Shown: positions 21,212-32,699 of the stretch, one piece after another
Layout: each line of letters opens with the position of its first letter
How positions within the stretch are numbered: position 1 is the first letter of the stretch
Origin: Linanthus parryae
Taxonomy: Eukaryota; Streptophyta; Magnoliopsida; Ericales; Polemoniaceae
Length of the DNA stretch: 64,000 nucleotides
NCBI GenBank assembly: GCA_023055425.1
Contig: JALGPY010000003.1
Span: forward strand, 55,041,891 to 55,105,890
Direction of reading: 5' to 3'
Made by a program: the position numbers and the translations under genes
The notes under the pieces: generated by a model
The model's input: only the letters and a program-made list of their open reading frames with translations
What the model was told of the DNA's origin: nothing
The model's database searches: none

Positions 21212-24200
21212 TCATTCATTTCTCCCCACCGTCATATCTGGAATCAAGGAAGAGAGGGAAGCAGCGCCTTCAATATGCTGCTGGATTGGGGCAAGAATCT
21301 GAGACGACGACGATGTTTGATTCTCACCCCCATTTCGAGCATTTGATTTAGTAGTTGTAGGGCCTTTGAGCAAGTCTTTGAATAGACCACCGACGGCTCG
21401 AAATGGGTTGTTGATTCCATTTTTCACTTTCAGAATGAGGGAGACTTCTGATAGTTGCCATGTTATGGTCAGAAAAATCATAGCAGAAAGAAGGCAATGT
21501 GTGATGAAATTCTGTCTCTGAACCTTCTTTATCTCCTTGACTATCTTGTCTGTTCCGTTCTCGCCATCGGTTATCTCCTCATTCCGTTTCTTCTTCAGAT
21601 CAGTTGCCGTGTCAGCTTGCTCAACCCCACCAACATTTTCTGTTGTCTGCAGCTGTTAATGTATAAACCTGTCAGCGATACATCCATATATCTAATGCTG
21701 AAACGCCGCTTCTATATCAGAGAACAGGTCTTCTGCAAATAGGCAGTTATAGGTCTGGTGACAGCATAGTCTGTTAGCTCAAATTTCAGTCACATTTCCG
21801 AAGTAGCTACCCTTGTTTTGATACATGTTACGCCAATGTACATTCTTGAATCATATATGATTAAACCATGTGGATGTAATGTGTTCTGTACCCTATCACT
21901 TGTGGATCAATAATTCTTCTTCTAGCAACGTGATGTTAGGTGCACCAGGAGTGGCAAATTTGATGGTTCTAAAGCGCTTAATTGGAGAACCTTGCGGCGT
22001 CCAATTAACAAAGGTGGACATCACAAACATAGATGTGTGTTTTACCGTAATTACTGTTTCAGTGACTTGGTTAAAAATGGATATATGTTGTGTCCGTTTT
22101 TAATGCAGCGATTACTGAAATCATCAATCGACTACCAAGGTTAATTTTAGGCAAAATTGATTGCACCAAGCCTACTCGTCTTTTGTACCCAAGTTTATAA
22201 TTTCGTCATTGGCGATACCCAAACTTTCAAGTCGTTGCACAGGAAGTACCCATAACTAATAAAATGACCGTGAAACTGTTAAAATTCAAATCCCATTCTA
22301 CCCATAGTTATCTTTTATTATATTTTTCCCCATAAGATTTAATACAATTTGCACAGAGTCACAGACCACTAGGCCTTGCTTGTTTTTTGGATTGAGAGTG
22401 ATGGGACGAGTGATGTGATTAATAGTGAAGAGATTGGTAGAACTGAACTAATAGTGCCGAGTGGAGTATAAGATGATGTTTGTTTATTGATAGAAGTGGT
22501 ATAGTAGAACTCAAGCACCCACCACCACCTTTACCATCTTCCCATAATCAATTTACAGTCAATGAACATGAGTCCCTCATCCATAGCCATCCACAAAACT
22601 CATCTGGGTTTATGATGTGGTATCATCCGTTCACAGTGAACAAAACATTGGCGTCAATTCACAATTGATACCATCGATTCGTGGATTTCATACAGCGCCC
22701 CAAACAACTCATTGATCTATTTGATCTATAAGCACATTCACAATCAAAGAGAGAAAACAAAGGCTGTTTCAATCAAAAGCAGTGCAGTATAGATCTGATA
22801 GAGCAAGAGGATTGATAATACCTGCTACCCCCAGGTATTAATAGTCATCCGTTAGCGGTCTTAGAGTCGGCCCTTGGTAATACTCGTACTTACCTCAATT
22901 GTACTTCCGAAAAACACTGGCCTTCAACTGTTTTGGCTTGTGAATCCAATACTTAGTTCACAAGTCAAAAAACAAACATGGCCCCATATTCTTCCAGCCT
23001 AAATAAACACCACAATAGTCTTCCACCCCCCAATTCCCCTCTAGCAGGAACGAATCTCCATCAGAGTAGGATTGACCCAATCCCAAAATCACCCAATCCA
23101 ATTCAATCCCACTCAATTCAATCAATTGGCTTCTTCGCATATTTTATTTCTTAGTACTCCATCTGTCCCATAATTTTAGTCTCCTTTGAATTTTGAGGTC
23201 ATTTTGACTAAGTGATTGGAGCAACAAAATGATACAAGAGTTTATTAATTTTTTTGTATGTTGTAGATCTCAGATTACTCCACAAGATTATGAAAAAAGT
23301 TAAGGAGTTCGTGTTTCATTTTTTATACCCAAATCATCGAGTCAAAATGACTTTAAAAGTCAAAAGGGACTAAAATTATGGGACGAAGGGAGTAGTATTT
23401 TAGAACAAGTGACTGTTTTATTCAATTTAATTAATAATTTTGAAATTACCCATGATTTCAAAATTATAAATTGACCCCAAAAATTCCCATGCACCCTCAA
23501 GGCCTCAACACTCCCTCCCCTAAATTGCCCTATCATCTCTGTCCCTACTCCTAACCAGAACCCGCCTGCCGCCACCTCTACCACCAACGATGCCTTCATC
23601 ACCTCCAGTCCACCACCCGAAAGGCCCCAACCTCCCGCACCAACACTGTCAGCAGTTAGGAACAATGGTGTTGGTGGGTCAAGTTTGGAGGATTACGAAC
23701 GATGTTGAAGTAGTGTTCACGGCGTATTCAATTGGGTTTTCAAGCCAAAGAAAACACATTGGATCAATTTGACTAATATGGGAATTCATTTTGTACGAAC
23801 GATTAAATTTGGGGATCGATTTGTGTAACCCTCTAAACTTTTTTCCTTAGCATGTGTATTCCTAAGTTATGTAACCTTTCTTTCACTTGTGTAGAAGGTT
23901 TTCTTACTAAGGACAAGAGAGAGGAGACAATTTTATTTGTTCTAAAGAGCAAATGACGGGGCTTGCTCTAATCCATACAGCACAAGAAATACAGTTAACG
24001 AAGAGAATGGGTGGCCAATAAAAGATAGTGAATATCTCACATGCCCCGAAATGTCCTGTGTTGTAGTATATATTATAGCACCAAGTCAAATTTGTTCTTG
24101 AAGCAAGCCATACTTGAGGGTCACACCATAACACGGGATCATTGAAGAAGTTGGAACAATCACCCTGTAATTATTAGGACTGGCCGGACATGGGCCAGAA

Positions 24201-25303
24201 CTACCCGCGAAACCCAACCTGTGATTTCAAGTTAAGAAAGTGAACCCACCTTGGGCGCTAGACTTAGGTTCTTTAGCCCTTAAAGCTTAGGAGTTAAGAT
24301 TGGGTTTGAACTCTTGGCCCAATATTGGCTCCTAAATTGCTTACTATGTTCATCATACTTTTCTTTTTTGATGAAAGAGACTTTTCATTACAAAAAGCAT
24401 CAAAACTGGGGGGGGGGGGGGGGGGGGGATTCAAACCCTACAAAAGTACACTTCAAATCTGTTATTCCAATTCCACCCTCCAGAACTAGGAATCATTCAT
24501 TCAGAGCCTGCACTACTAAAAGATGAGCATCTGTTTTGATACTTACATTTCTCCAGACTTCTGTATTGATATACTATGGAGAGTCAAAAGTATCCAATAC
24601 ATTCACTTATGTACATCCTACTTATATGGTCTTGTTTTGGGTAAGGTATAAGTATATGTTATGCCCATCATCTCATTATCATATGTGTTTGGATGATTTT
24701 CTACCTTATTATCATTACACAATTAAGAAAGAGACTTATCACACTAAAAATGTATACAGTCAAATCTCGAATAATGAATATTTTTTGGACCGGAGAAAAT
24801 TAGCGTATTATTCATTTGGCGAGAGGTTATTTGTTTATCGAACATTCACTTATTACTATTACTTAAGTGAAGAATATTATTATTACTCAACTGAGAATAG
24901 ATAGATAATGCTTAGATCTTTTTTTATTTGAACGATTTATTACATCCACTGATTACTGAGGAGGAGGAGAAGAGGCCATTGATGATTTGACGATAACCCA
25001 TACAGTTACTTACACATGAAGATGATTTCTTTGGTAAAAAAAACAGAGGACAGATGAAAAGCTACTGAGGTCGGTCGGTGGGTTGGTTGGTCCCAATGAT
25101 GTGCACATCCAGAATTGAATTGAGCAATTACTGATGATGAATGAATAATAGAAAACGAGATAACTACTACTACTTGCCTGAGTCAGCAATCTAGAGAGAA
25201 GCAATCGGTTTTCTTCTTCGTCGCCGGCCGGAAGCGAGTTGTTGTCGGTCGTCATTAGTTGCTGTATTGCCTGCTCTATCATCTCCACCTTCGACGATTC
25301 CAT
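21212..25303 (-). CDS. Plant-specific single-pass membrane protein of unknown function (two exons)
   Basis: I join exon 1 (25303-25178, 42 codons from MESSKVEMIEQAIQQL to LLLSRLLTQ) to exon 2 (21652-21212, 146 residues plus stop), both phase 0. The 188-residue product has an acidic N-terminus, a charged middle (DLKKKRNEEI, IVKEIKKVQRQN), one hydrophobic segment at about residues 91-112 (FITHCLLSAMIFLTITWQL), then VSLILKVKNGINNPFR and a Ser/Gln-rich tail. The pattern recalls small uncharacterised plant proteins of about 200 residues. The 3.5 kb intron seems to start GC (CAG|GCAAGT) and end AACAG. A second acceptor six bases on (ctgcag) would drop two residues. No named function is known to me. 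Confidence 0.7.
23157..23392. mobile_element. Stowaway MITE 3
   Basis: 236 bp flanked by TA (23155-23156 and 23393-23394). Ends: CTCCATCTGTCCCATAATTT and the complement of aattatgggacgaagggag, the classic Stowaway terminus. It lies in the intron of the membrane-protein gene. Confidence 0.9.
24408..24428. repeat. Second homopolymer of 21 G
   Basis: An uninterrupted run of 21 G between caaaact and attcaaac, in the intron of the membrane-protein gene. Same length as the tract at 4082-4102. Confidence 0.9.
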
Positions 25304-26375
25304 CTCTCTCTCTCTGGCGGCGATGCGCAGTGATGAGAAGCAATCGGTTTTCTTAACACGTAACCCCTCTCTCTCAGCACCGTCAAGCTTGTTTATCTCT
25401 ATGAACAACACATGTACGCCATCCTGGAGACAATTTCTAAAATACTGCTTTTAGCACAATCCCCAATGGCACTTGTTTTGTTTGCTAACTAGACTCCCTA
25501 ACCCAAGGTTACTTACTAACCTGAATATCTTTTCGTCTAGGAGGAGTGCAATTTGGACGGGCGAATTAATAATAACACTCCAATAAGATTAGAGAAACGT
25601 GTTACTATTAACTCGGACGGGCGAATTAGTCCAACACTCCAATAGAATTAGAGGCTCGTGTTACTATTAACTTGAACCGGTCTGCACAAGACTTCTCAAC
25701 CCGACTTGTAATAAGGGTATGGAGTAGGGGTGAGCACGGACCGGGTTGAACCGGTTTTGCCGAAAATTTCTACCGATTCAATAGGTTCAGGTTGCAGAAT
25801 GTCCTATCCAAACCCACCCAATGTTTTGTAATATCCAAACTAATCGTAATTTATCAACTCGACCCGATGCAGACCAGTTAAACGGGTGGGAGAATCTTGA
25901 GATTTCACTTGAAAAAATATATTAGTTTGGTTAATTATTTTGTAATATACGTATGTGTAATGTTTAAAGTTGGGAAAGTAACGTAATTCTTCCATGAAAG
26001 AGGAATAGTTTGAGGAAAATCAATTATAGTGATGGTGTTAACTCTTAAAAAGCTTAATGAAACCATTATCAAAAATAAAAAATTGTAATTTTTGCATATG
26101 AAACATTAATCGGACCGGTTTGGTTTTAAGCGGATTTTCAAGTCTCAAACCATGATCGATCGAACATCGATCGGGTTGAGAAATCTATAACCGTAATCAA
26201 TCATGTACATCGATTTATGCTAATTCGGACCGGTTTGATGCGGGGTAGTTCAGGGAGGCGGGTTGGGGCGGGTTTTGCATAAATGTTTGATGTCGGGTTT
26301 AGCCCGGGTTACCTGGTTGGTACAATTACCATCGTTTTTAGAAGTAATACCATTTTTAAATATTACTTATATATA
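25304..26375. other. Upstream flank of the membrane-protein gene
   Basis: The first 150 bp should hold the 5' UTR and promoter of the minus-strand gene; no TATA box was clear. Further right are a 60-bp tandem repeat (25555-25672) and a CCGGT-rich stretch (25720-26340) that begins aggggtgagcacggaccgg, like one end of a hAT-type element. I found no matching right end for it. Confidence 0.4.
25555..25672. repeat. Tandem duplication of a 58-60 bp unit
   Basis: Two copies of a unit starting ggacgggcgaatta, passing through aacactccaata and ending cgtgttactattaac. Copy 2 has a few substitutions and a small deletion. Confidence 0.85.
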
Positions 26376-26632
26376 CAACTCCGTCCCACCTCTTTTGTAA
26401 CATTGGGACTTTTTTATCCGTAATTGGGTCACTTTGACCCGGTGATTTGAATCTCAAAAAGATGCAATTTTTCGATAATTTTTTATGGTCTTGTAGGATA
26501 AGAGTTACTCTACAACACTACGAGAAAATTATTTAAAAATTACAAAATTTTGCTATCCAAATTACCGGGTCAAAGTGACCCACTGAATAGTGGTAAAAGC
26601 CCAAATAGTGCAAAAAAGGTGGGACGGAGTGG
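26376..26632. mobile_element. Stowaway MITE 4
   Basis: 257 bp flanked by TA (26374-26375 and 26633-26634). Ends: CAACTCCGTCCCACCTCTTT and the complement of aaaaaaggtgggacggagtgg. Subterminal gggtcactttgacccgg is shared with MITE 2, so the two belong to one family. Confidence 0.9.
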
Positions 26633-26785
26633 TATACGGATACCTATCTAAATATCTTATTACATACAACATATATCTCTATTGTTGCCTTTGTTCTTGA
26701 AATTAAGCCGTATTTTTAGAATTATATCATATAGCTGAGTTCGAACCTCGAACCACATGCATGGAATTACGCAGTTTCACTCAAC

Positions 26786-26787
<2 letters not shown>

Positions 26788-26876
<89 letters not shown>
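26788..26876. repeat. (TTA)n microsatellite
   Basis: About 29 uninterrupted TTA units. Confidence 0.95.
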
Positions 26877-27543
26877 TGTAATTAGTTACACAAAATTTAA
26901 ATACTTATAAATAAGAAATGTTGGAATATCATTTGGGTGGAATTCTAATGAGAAATAGTACTAAGTTTGGTATCATAATTTCGAACACTTCTTTTGTATC
27001 TTACACGAGTTAGTGTTATAAATATGTTAGATTTTATTTAGTTGAAAATAATAACTATGTCAAATGTATTAACCTGACTGACTAGCCCAAATTCAAGTCG
27101 AGTTTCAATTGACCACATGAATTTGGGTTTGAAAGAGCTAATTACATTTTTTAGCTGGGGCTCGGTTGACTTGGGCAGCCTAACCGTTACGTCTGCTTGG
27201 ACTAGGACAAGGATGTCAACAAGTTAATGGGGGTAGCTAGCTTAAGAAGGGTGTTATGACGAGAGCGTCCCGAAAAGCTACGGGGAGGAGGTTAAGGCAG
27301 ACAAGCAAACCAAGGGCGGCTACAAGATCGGCACTTTAAAGGGAGGTGCAACCAAAGATACAAATGCCACGATACAAGGAGGATAAAAATATCATACAAA
27401 AATAAATTTGGTAAAGTAGGTGAGCAACAAGGGTTGCACTTGTTAATTTGGAGGATATGTCACAAGACTTCGACGAAGAAGCCTATAGGCGCGCTCATGG
27501 TTGACGCGTGACGAAGGCGTCACTAAAATTAGGTGGGGGAGAA
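26877..27543 (+). other. Non-coding stretch, possibly the 3' end of a lost LTR element
   Basis: No open frame with a known domain. The right-hand end reads ttaggtgggggagaa, a polypurine tract just before an LTR-like TG at 27544. The sequence from about 27180 is GC-richer than its surroundings and may be the 3' internal part of a Gypsy-type element. Confidence 0.3.
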
Positions 27544-27985
27544 TGCCATGGCTGACACTTAGCGGCCCCCAAGGTTAAGTCTCAACACCAGCGACCCAGG
27601 ATGCAGCCGGAGCAACCCGACCCATGACGAGGTTTAGGTGGAGGTCTCTAGAAGCTTCTAAGGACGAGTTGACCTTCTAGAACCTCTATAAGGATCCATA
27701 ATAAGCGAGTCTCTAGAATCAATGAACTTAATTGGATGATTATATAATATCATTAAGGGGATTAATGGGGAGGGATGTGTTTCCTTATTTATGTAACGCG
27801 AAGAAGTATAGAAAGGGGTGAGCTCATTCGGGAGCAAACCATCTTTGAGAGCTCAAACACTATTTGCACTTCATAGTCTCTTTCGAAGATCTAATAATAG
27901 TATAAGAGTCTTCTCCATCTCGTGTTCTTATTCTTCTTTCTGTTGTTCTTGGTTTTATGCTGACTTGAAGCAGGTTCAAGTGGCG
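27544..27985 (+). mobile_element. Putative solo or partial LTR (unclassified)
   Basis: It begins TGCCATGGCTGACAC right after a polypurine tract, contains a TATA-like tatttatgtaac at about 27786 and a gggagcaaaccatctttgag U5-like stretch. A tggcgcac motif near 27979 could be a primer-binding site. No second copy exists in the window and the right border is a guess. Confidence 0.3.
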
Positions 27986-28455
27986 CACGGGATCCAAGGA
28001 ACGGAGCATGTGACACTAGAATTTATATCCTCTTTTGCATTTCTTATAGTATGTCATTCCTTTAAGGAGGCACATATAATTTTATTTTCCTCAAGAAAGG
28101 GAAGTATCATTTTGTAACAATCGTTTCATGTTTCAATTTTCTAGCGTTTTCGGTGGGAGAAAAAATTGTAATAGCGCAGAGATAAGTGAAATCTATAGAA
28201 TTAAGTAATCATATAGGCTTCAGAAATATAATAGTCGTACAAAAGTAGCGAATATGCAGTTCTTACGACAATGTTTGATATGTGGTGACAAGATCACCGA
28301 AGTTGATTTTGTCTCTCCCAACCGTTTTTTCCTCTGCAGATGCCAGACTATCAGGGGTCCAATCCTATGATCTCATGCAGTCATGCTTATGAAATTCAAC
28401 CATCCGGAAGTTGTGCAGATAGTTCAAAACTCTTGAGTTTGAATGATTTTACAAA

Positions 28456-28542
28456 CTCAGGGGGAGTTTGTTACTTGATGATGAAAGACAGAAGTTCAGA
28501 GACACTAAGTTTCAAAGCTCAAAAGCTTTGAGATACTGTAGT
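28456..28542 (+). repeat. Polypurine tract and LTR-like start of Copia A
   Basis: CTCAGGGGGAG at 28456-28466 is followed by TTTGTTACTTGATGATG, the usual junction of a Copia polypurine tract with an LTR. Its position upstream of gag is odd for a 5' LTR and may indicate that the internal 3' end of a neighbouring copy precedes this one. Confidence 0.4.
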
Positions 28543-29121
28543 TAGGGATTGCAATATGGTCCGATCTGATCTGAGATCCGAGCGATCTGAGCCGAACGGA
28601 TCAAATCCGAATCCGATCCAATTGAAAATGAATCGCATTTGGATCCGGAAAGCCAGACCCGAATGGATTTGAATCTGAGGGCAGATCCACCGGGTTTCGA
28701 CCCGATCCAATGTATATGTGTGCTTTACAAATATACCCCTTTTACCTCCCCACTTACACTTACAAGAAGAATACTATTGTAACTCCAACCTTCAAAGCTA
28801 TTCCTTTTGTTTTTAAGGCTTCATAACTTACAAACATGCCTTACCGTATGAAATATTATTCATTTTTATGTTATTTTTTCTATTTTATTGCAAACTCGAC
28901 CTGGTTCCATTCCGAATCCGATCCGACCACCTATTATATGGATCTAAGGATCGAATTTGGATCAACTGAATGAAACTCGATCCGATCTTATCCGAATCTG
29001 GTGATGATCCGAACTGATCTAGATCAGATCTGGATCCCATTTCTCCTGGTCGAATCTGGATCGGGAAGGGGCTTATCCGATCCAGATTTCCCAATCCAGA
29101 TCCGACCCGTTTCCATCCCTA
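28543..29121. mobile_element. hAT-type MITE with perfect 8-bp TSD
   Basis: 579 bp flanked by actgtagt on both sides (28535-28542 and 29122-29129). Ends: TAGGGATTGCAATATGG and the complement of ccgtttccatcccta, typical hAT termini. The interior is rich in gatccgatc-type motifs and has no transposase. Confidence 0.9.
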
Positions 29122-29333
29122 ACTGTAGTGTTCATGTATTGTGCCTAACAGTTTTGTGTTTGCAACAGTTTTATGTTTGAAGGGCTTAGATATTGGATTA
29201 GGGGATGAGTTTATCATCCACTAATGTATCTTACAAATATTATTGTATTTTGTTTGGATTAATAAAGTCATACAGATTGCAGGATTTAGTTTCAAGCTAA
29301 CACTTGTGAACTAGCAGTCAAAGCTCCAAAGCT

Positions 29334-30112
29334 TTGCGATTTTCTTATGCTTTATTTTGTTGCTTTTCATTACTGTTAATATCCAGTTCAAAACAAGTAG
29401 CTCCAAAGCTTTGGAGAACTAGCTTTGAAGAGTTCAACAGTATATCAAATTGCAAGAGTGCAAAGGAGATCTGTGACAAATTGACTGTCACTTCTGAAGG
29501 AACTAGCCAAGTCAAGCAGACCAAAATTAATATCCTTCTGAGGCAGTATGAATTTTCAAGAAAAAATTCTGATGAATCCATCAATGACATGTTCAAGAGG
29601 TTACTGATATAGTGAACAACTTGGAATATTTGGAAAAGTTTTCTCAAATGAAGAAAAATTCAGAAAGATTATAAGAAGCTTGCCAAAAGCGAAATGGGAG
29701 CCCAAGACAATTGAAATTGAGGAAACTCTGGACTTGAGTATCTTAGAGCTAGATGATATGCAAGGCAAACTGCTCACTCATGAGATTTCAATGAAGGAAG
29801 TGGATGGTGACATGAGTGAAAAAATCAAGAACCTGGCACTTAAGGCAAAGGACAATGAGAAATCTCAAAGCCTTGAACAGGAGGATGATGATGATGAAGA
29901 AGCTTTAGCCTTGATCTCCAAAGCCTTGGCAAGAATTCTGAAGAAGAAAAAGAGCTTGGGAACAAGGACTCTAACAAAGAGAAATTCAGATCCTCAAGTA
30001 GCAAGGATCAGAAAGGTAAATCTTCTTCACATTCATATAAACCTAAAATAATTAATTGCTATGAATGTGGAGATGCAGTTCACTTGTTAAGAGATTGTCC
30101 ACAAAAGAATTA
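29334..30112 (+). pseudogene. Copia A gag, first part
   Basis: Frames read SISNCKSAKEICDKLTVTSEGTSQVKQ and INILLRQYEF, a UBN2-type Copia gag core, then KAKWEPKTIEIEETLDLSILELDDMQGKLLTHE with an acidic, Lys-rich linker. The CX2CX4HX4C zinc knuckle CYECGDAVHLLRDC is at 30058-30099. Frameshifts separate the pieces, and the N-terminal third of gag is missing. Confidence 0.8.
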
Positions 30113-30559
30113 AATCAGTCATTTTTCCATAAACGAAAATGACAACAGAAGGATGAAAGCAATGGTTGCTTCATGGAGTGATTCATATTCTTGAACAAAC
30201 TCATATTCTGATGAGGAACATGGAAATCTTTGCTTAATGACTGAGCATGATGAAGAAAAAGGCTCAGACAAACATATTGAGGAAATGGTACATAATCTCC
30301 TTGCTAGTCCTTCTGATGTTTTACCTGAAATCCTCAAAAGTATGTTTTTGAATGAGGAAAGTTATAGGAATGAGATTGATTCTTTGAAGGTAAAGGTTCA
30401 TGTGCAGCCAAAGGAAAATTTAGATTTGATTTTCTAAAATAAATGTCTTGAAGCTACTAAGTTGAAAATTGATAGTGACTTCAAAGCATTGGATAGCAGA
30501 TTCAAAGCTTTGAAGGCACAAGTCAAAGAAGTTGTTGATCAAAACTCTCTTTAACTGAT

Positions 30560-30858
30560 ATGTATTTTGATCTAAAGAATCATTTAGATGATTTAGAGCA
30601 ACAGAAAACTTCATTGATTGAAAAGCTTCAAGAATCTAAGAAATTTTTATCAACCTTTGCTGGCTCAGAACATAGACTCAATCTTATGCTTGGAGGAAGT
30701 ATGCATTCTGTTTATAAAAGTGGAATTGGTTATAATCCAAATTTTCCAAAAAGTAACCAAACCACATTTGTAAAATCAGGAAGCAGACATTCTCCAAAAT
30801 GTCATTACTGTGAAAAAATTGGACATATTAAGTTGACTTGCCCCTTTAGGAGGACATA
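30560..30858 (+). pseudogene. Copia A gag/pol linker with second zinc knuckle
   Basis: A 99-codon frame with a Lys/Leu/Gln-rich coiled region (LDDLEQQKTSLIEKLQESKKF) and a second CX2CX4HX4C motif, CHYCEKIGHIKLTC, near its end. It links gag to the protease region. Confidence 0.65.
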
Positions 30859-31039
30859 ACCTCACATATTGAGGAACACCTCTCCTTATCAACTTAAGGG
30901 AAAAGTGAGACGGATTTGGGTTCCAAAAGGAATTAGACCACCCAACATGATTGATTCTAAGTATGAATCCAAATTCTACACTTGGTCTAATAGCCAGTTA
31001 AGGCATTGATTGAATTTTGCAGGGTATCACCAAGGCTTT

Positions 31040-31990
31040 GAAGGATCATAAATGGTTTATGGATAGTGGTTGCTCCAGACATATGTGTGGAAAGAAGTCT
31101 CTGCTTACATAACTCAAAGAATATTCAGGGGGAACAATCACACTTGATGACAAAGCAAAATTCAACATTATTGGTATAGGTAGTATTGGTAATGATTCTG
31201 CAAGTTTAATTTATGATGTTTATATGGTTGATGGTTTAAAGTATAATCTTCTTAGTATATCTCGGATATGTGATAGAGGTAACAAAGTGGTTTTTAATAA
31301 GGAAAAATGTGTGGTGCAAGATGAGAAATCTGGCAATTGTAGACTCACTACTCCTAGGTCACACAATGTTTATGCTTTTAGTACTAACAAAGTTGCATGT
31401 GAAATTCTGAAGTGTCACAAAGATTTGAAGGAAGACTCAAAGCTTTGGCATGGAGATCTTGGGCATATTAGCATGCATACAATGAACAAGCTCGTCTCAA
31501 AATATTTGGTAATAGGTTTACCAACCCTGAAATTCAAAGATGATGAGATTTGCAAAGAATGTACCCAAGGTAAACATACCAAGAGTTCACTCAAGCCAAA
31601 GAACATTGTAAGTACCTCTAGACCCTTAGAATTGATGCATATGGACTTGTGTGGTCCTATGAGGGTTCAGACACCCAAATGTAGGAGATATATGCTTGCT
31701 GTGGTAGATGATTACTCTAGATTTACTCGGGTTATGTTCATTAGAGACAAGTCTGAAGCATTATCTGAATTCTCAAAGCTTTGTAAGGAGCTTCAGACTT
31801 TGAAAAACTTACATGTTGTATCAATTAGAAGTGATCATGGTAGAGAATTTGATTAGCTTGATTTTGATATATTTTTTGCAAAGCATGGCATCTCACACAA
31901 CTTTTCTGCACCTAGAACTCCTCAGCAGAATGGAGTAGTTGAGAGGAAAAATAGGACACTTGAAGATATGTCTAGAACCATGCTACTTGT
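31040..31990 (+). pseudogene. Copia A protease and integrase
   Basis: The protease core WFMDSGCSRHMCG is at 31053-31091 (catalytic Asp at 31062). The integrase frame carries LWHGDLGHISMHTMNKL and CKECTQGKH (the HHCC zinc finger), MDLCGPM, VDDYSR and SDHGREFD. A TAG at 31854-31856 interrupts it, after which the same frame reads FFAKHGISHNFSAPRTPQQ and VVERKNRTLEDM. A stop near the protease separates it from the integrase frame. Confidence 0.85.
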
Positions 31991-32699
31991 AAGTAATTTG
32001 CCAAAATATCTGTGGGCAGAAGCTGTTAACACTGCCAAATGTGCTGAATAGATGTTTGATTAGACCTATTTTGAAGAAAACTTCTTATGAACTTTTCAAA
32101 GGCAGAAAGCCAAGTGTTTCTTATTTTAAGCCTTTTGGTTGTACTTGTTTTGTGCATAATAATGGCAAGGATAATCTTGGAAAATTTGATGCTAGAAGTG
32201 ATGAAGGTGTATTTCTTGGTTATTCTTAAACTAGCAAAGCATATAGAGTCTTCAATAAGAGAACCAAGATTGAAGAAGAGAGCATTCATGTAATTTTTGA
32301 TGGAAGTACTGATGATTCTTTGAGTGAAAGTTTTGCAGATCTCAACTTGAATAAGTATGAGGCAGATGATGATTATGATAAAGAGAAAAGAAGCAAAACT
32401 AACATGCAGGATTAGTCAGAAGAATCTCAAGGCCTTAAACATCCTGTCGAGCCAAAATCTCAAAACCTTGAGACTGAGAATGATAGAACACAAGATGCTC
32501 CATCTACTGTATCAAGATATCAAGGCCTTGAAGGACCATATACCTGGACATCAAGGAAGAAGTTCAAGTATTTATCATATCATTCTGCAGACAATATCAT
32601 CTCAGATCCAACAACTGGAACACAGACAAGAGGCCAACTAAAGAATCTGTGTGCTTTTAGTGCCTTTGTATCACTTATTGATTCTGAAAATGCAAATGA

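Larger units (their letters stand above)
21653..25177 (-). other. Intron of the membrane-protein gene (3.5 kb, GC-AG)
   Basis: Bounded on the minus strand by GCAAGT at 25177 and AACAG ending at 21653. It includes a Stowaway MITE (23157-23392) and a 21-G run (24408-24428). No other gene is recognisable. Short open frames at 21870, 23360 and 24536 have no family similarity. Confidence 0.6.

Noticed and set aside
24536..24904. 122-codon Tyr-rich open frame in the membrane-protein intron
   Set aside because: AT-rich, no domain, and it lies within an intron on the opposite strand.
25720..26340. Full hAT element beginning aggggtgagcacgg
   Set aside because: Only a left-end-like sequence is present; no matching right terminus or target duplication could be found.
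26736..26785. tRNA-like ggttcgaacc phrase near 26740
   Set aside because: Only a B-box-like core is present; no acceptor or anticodon stem can be formed.
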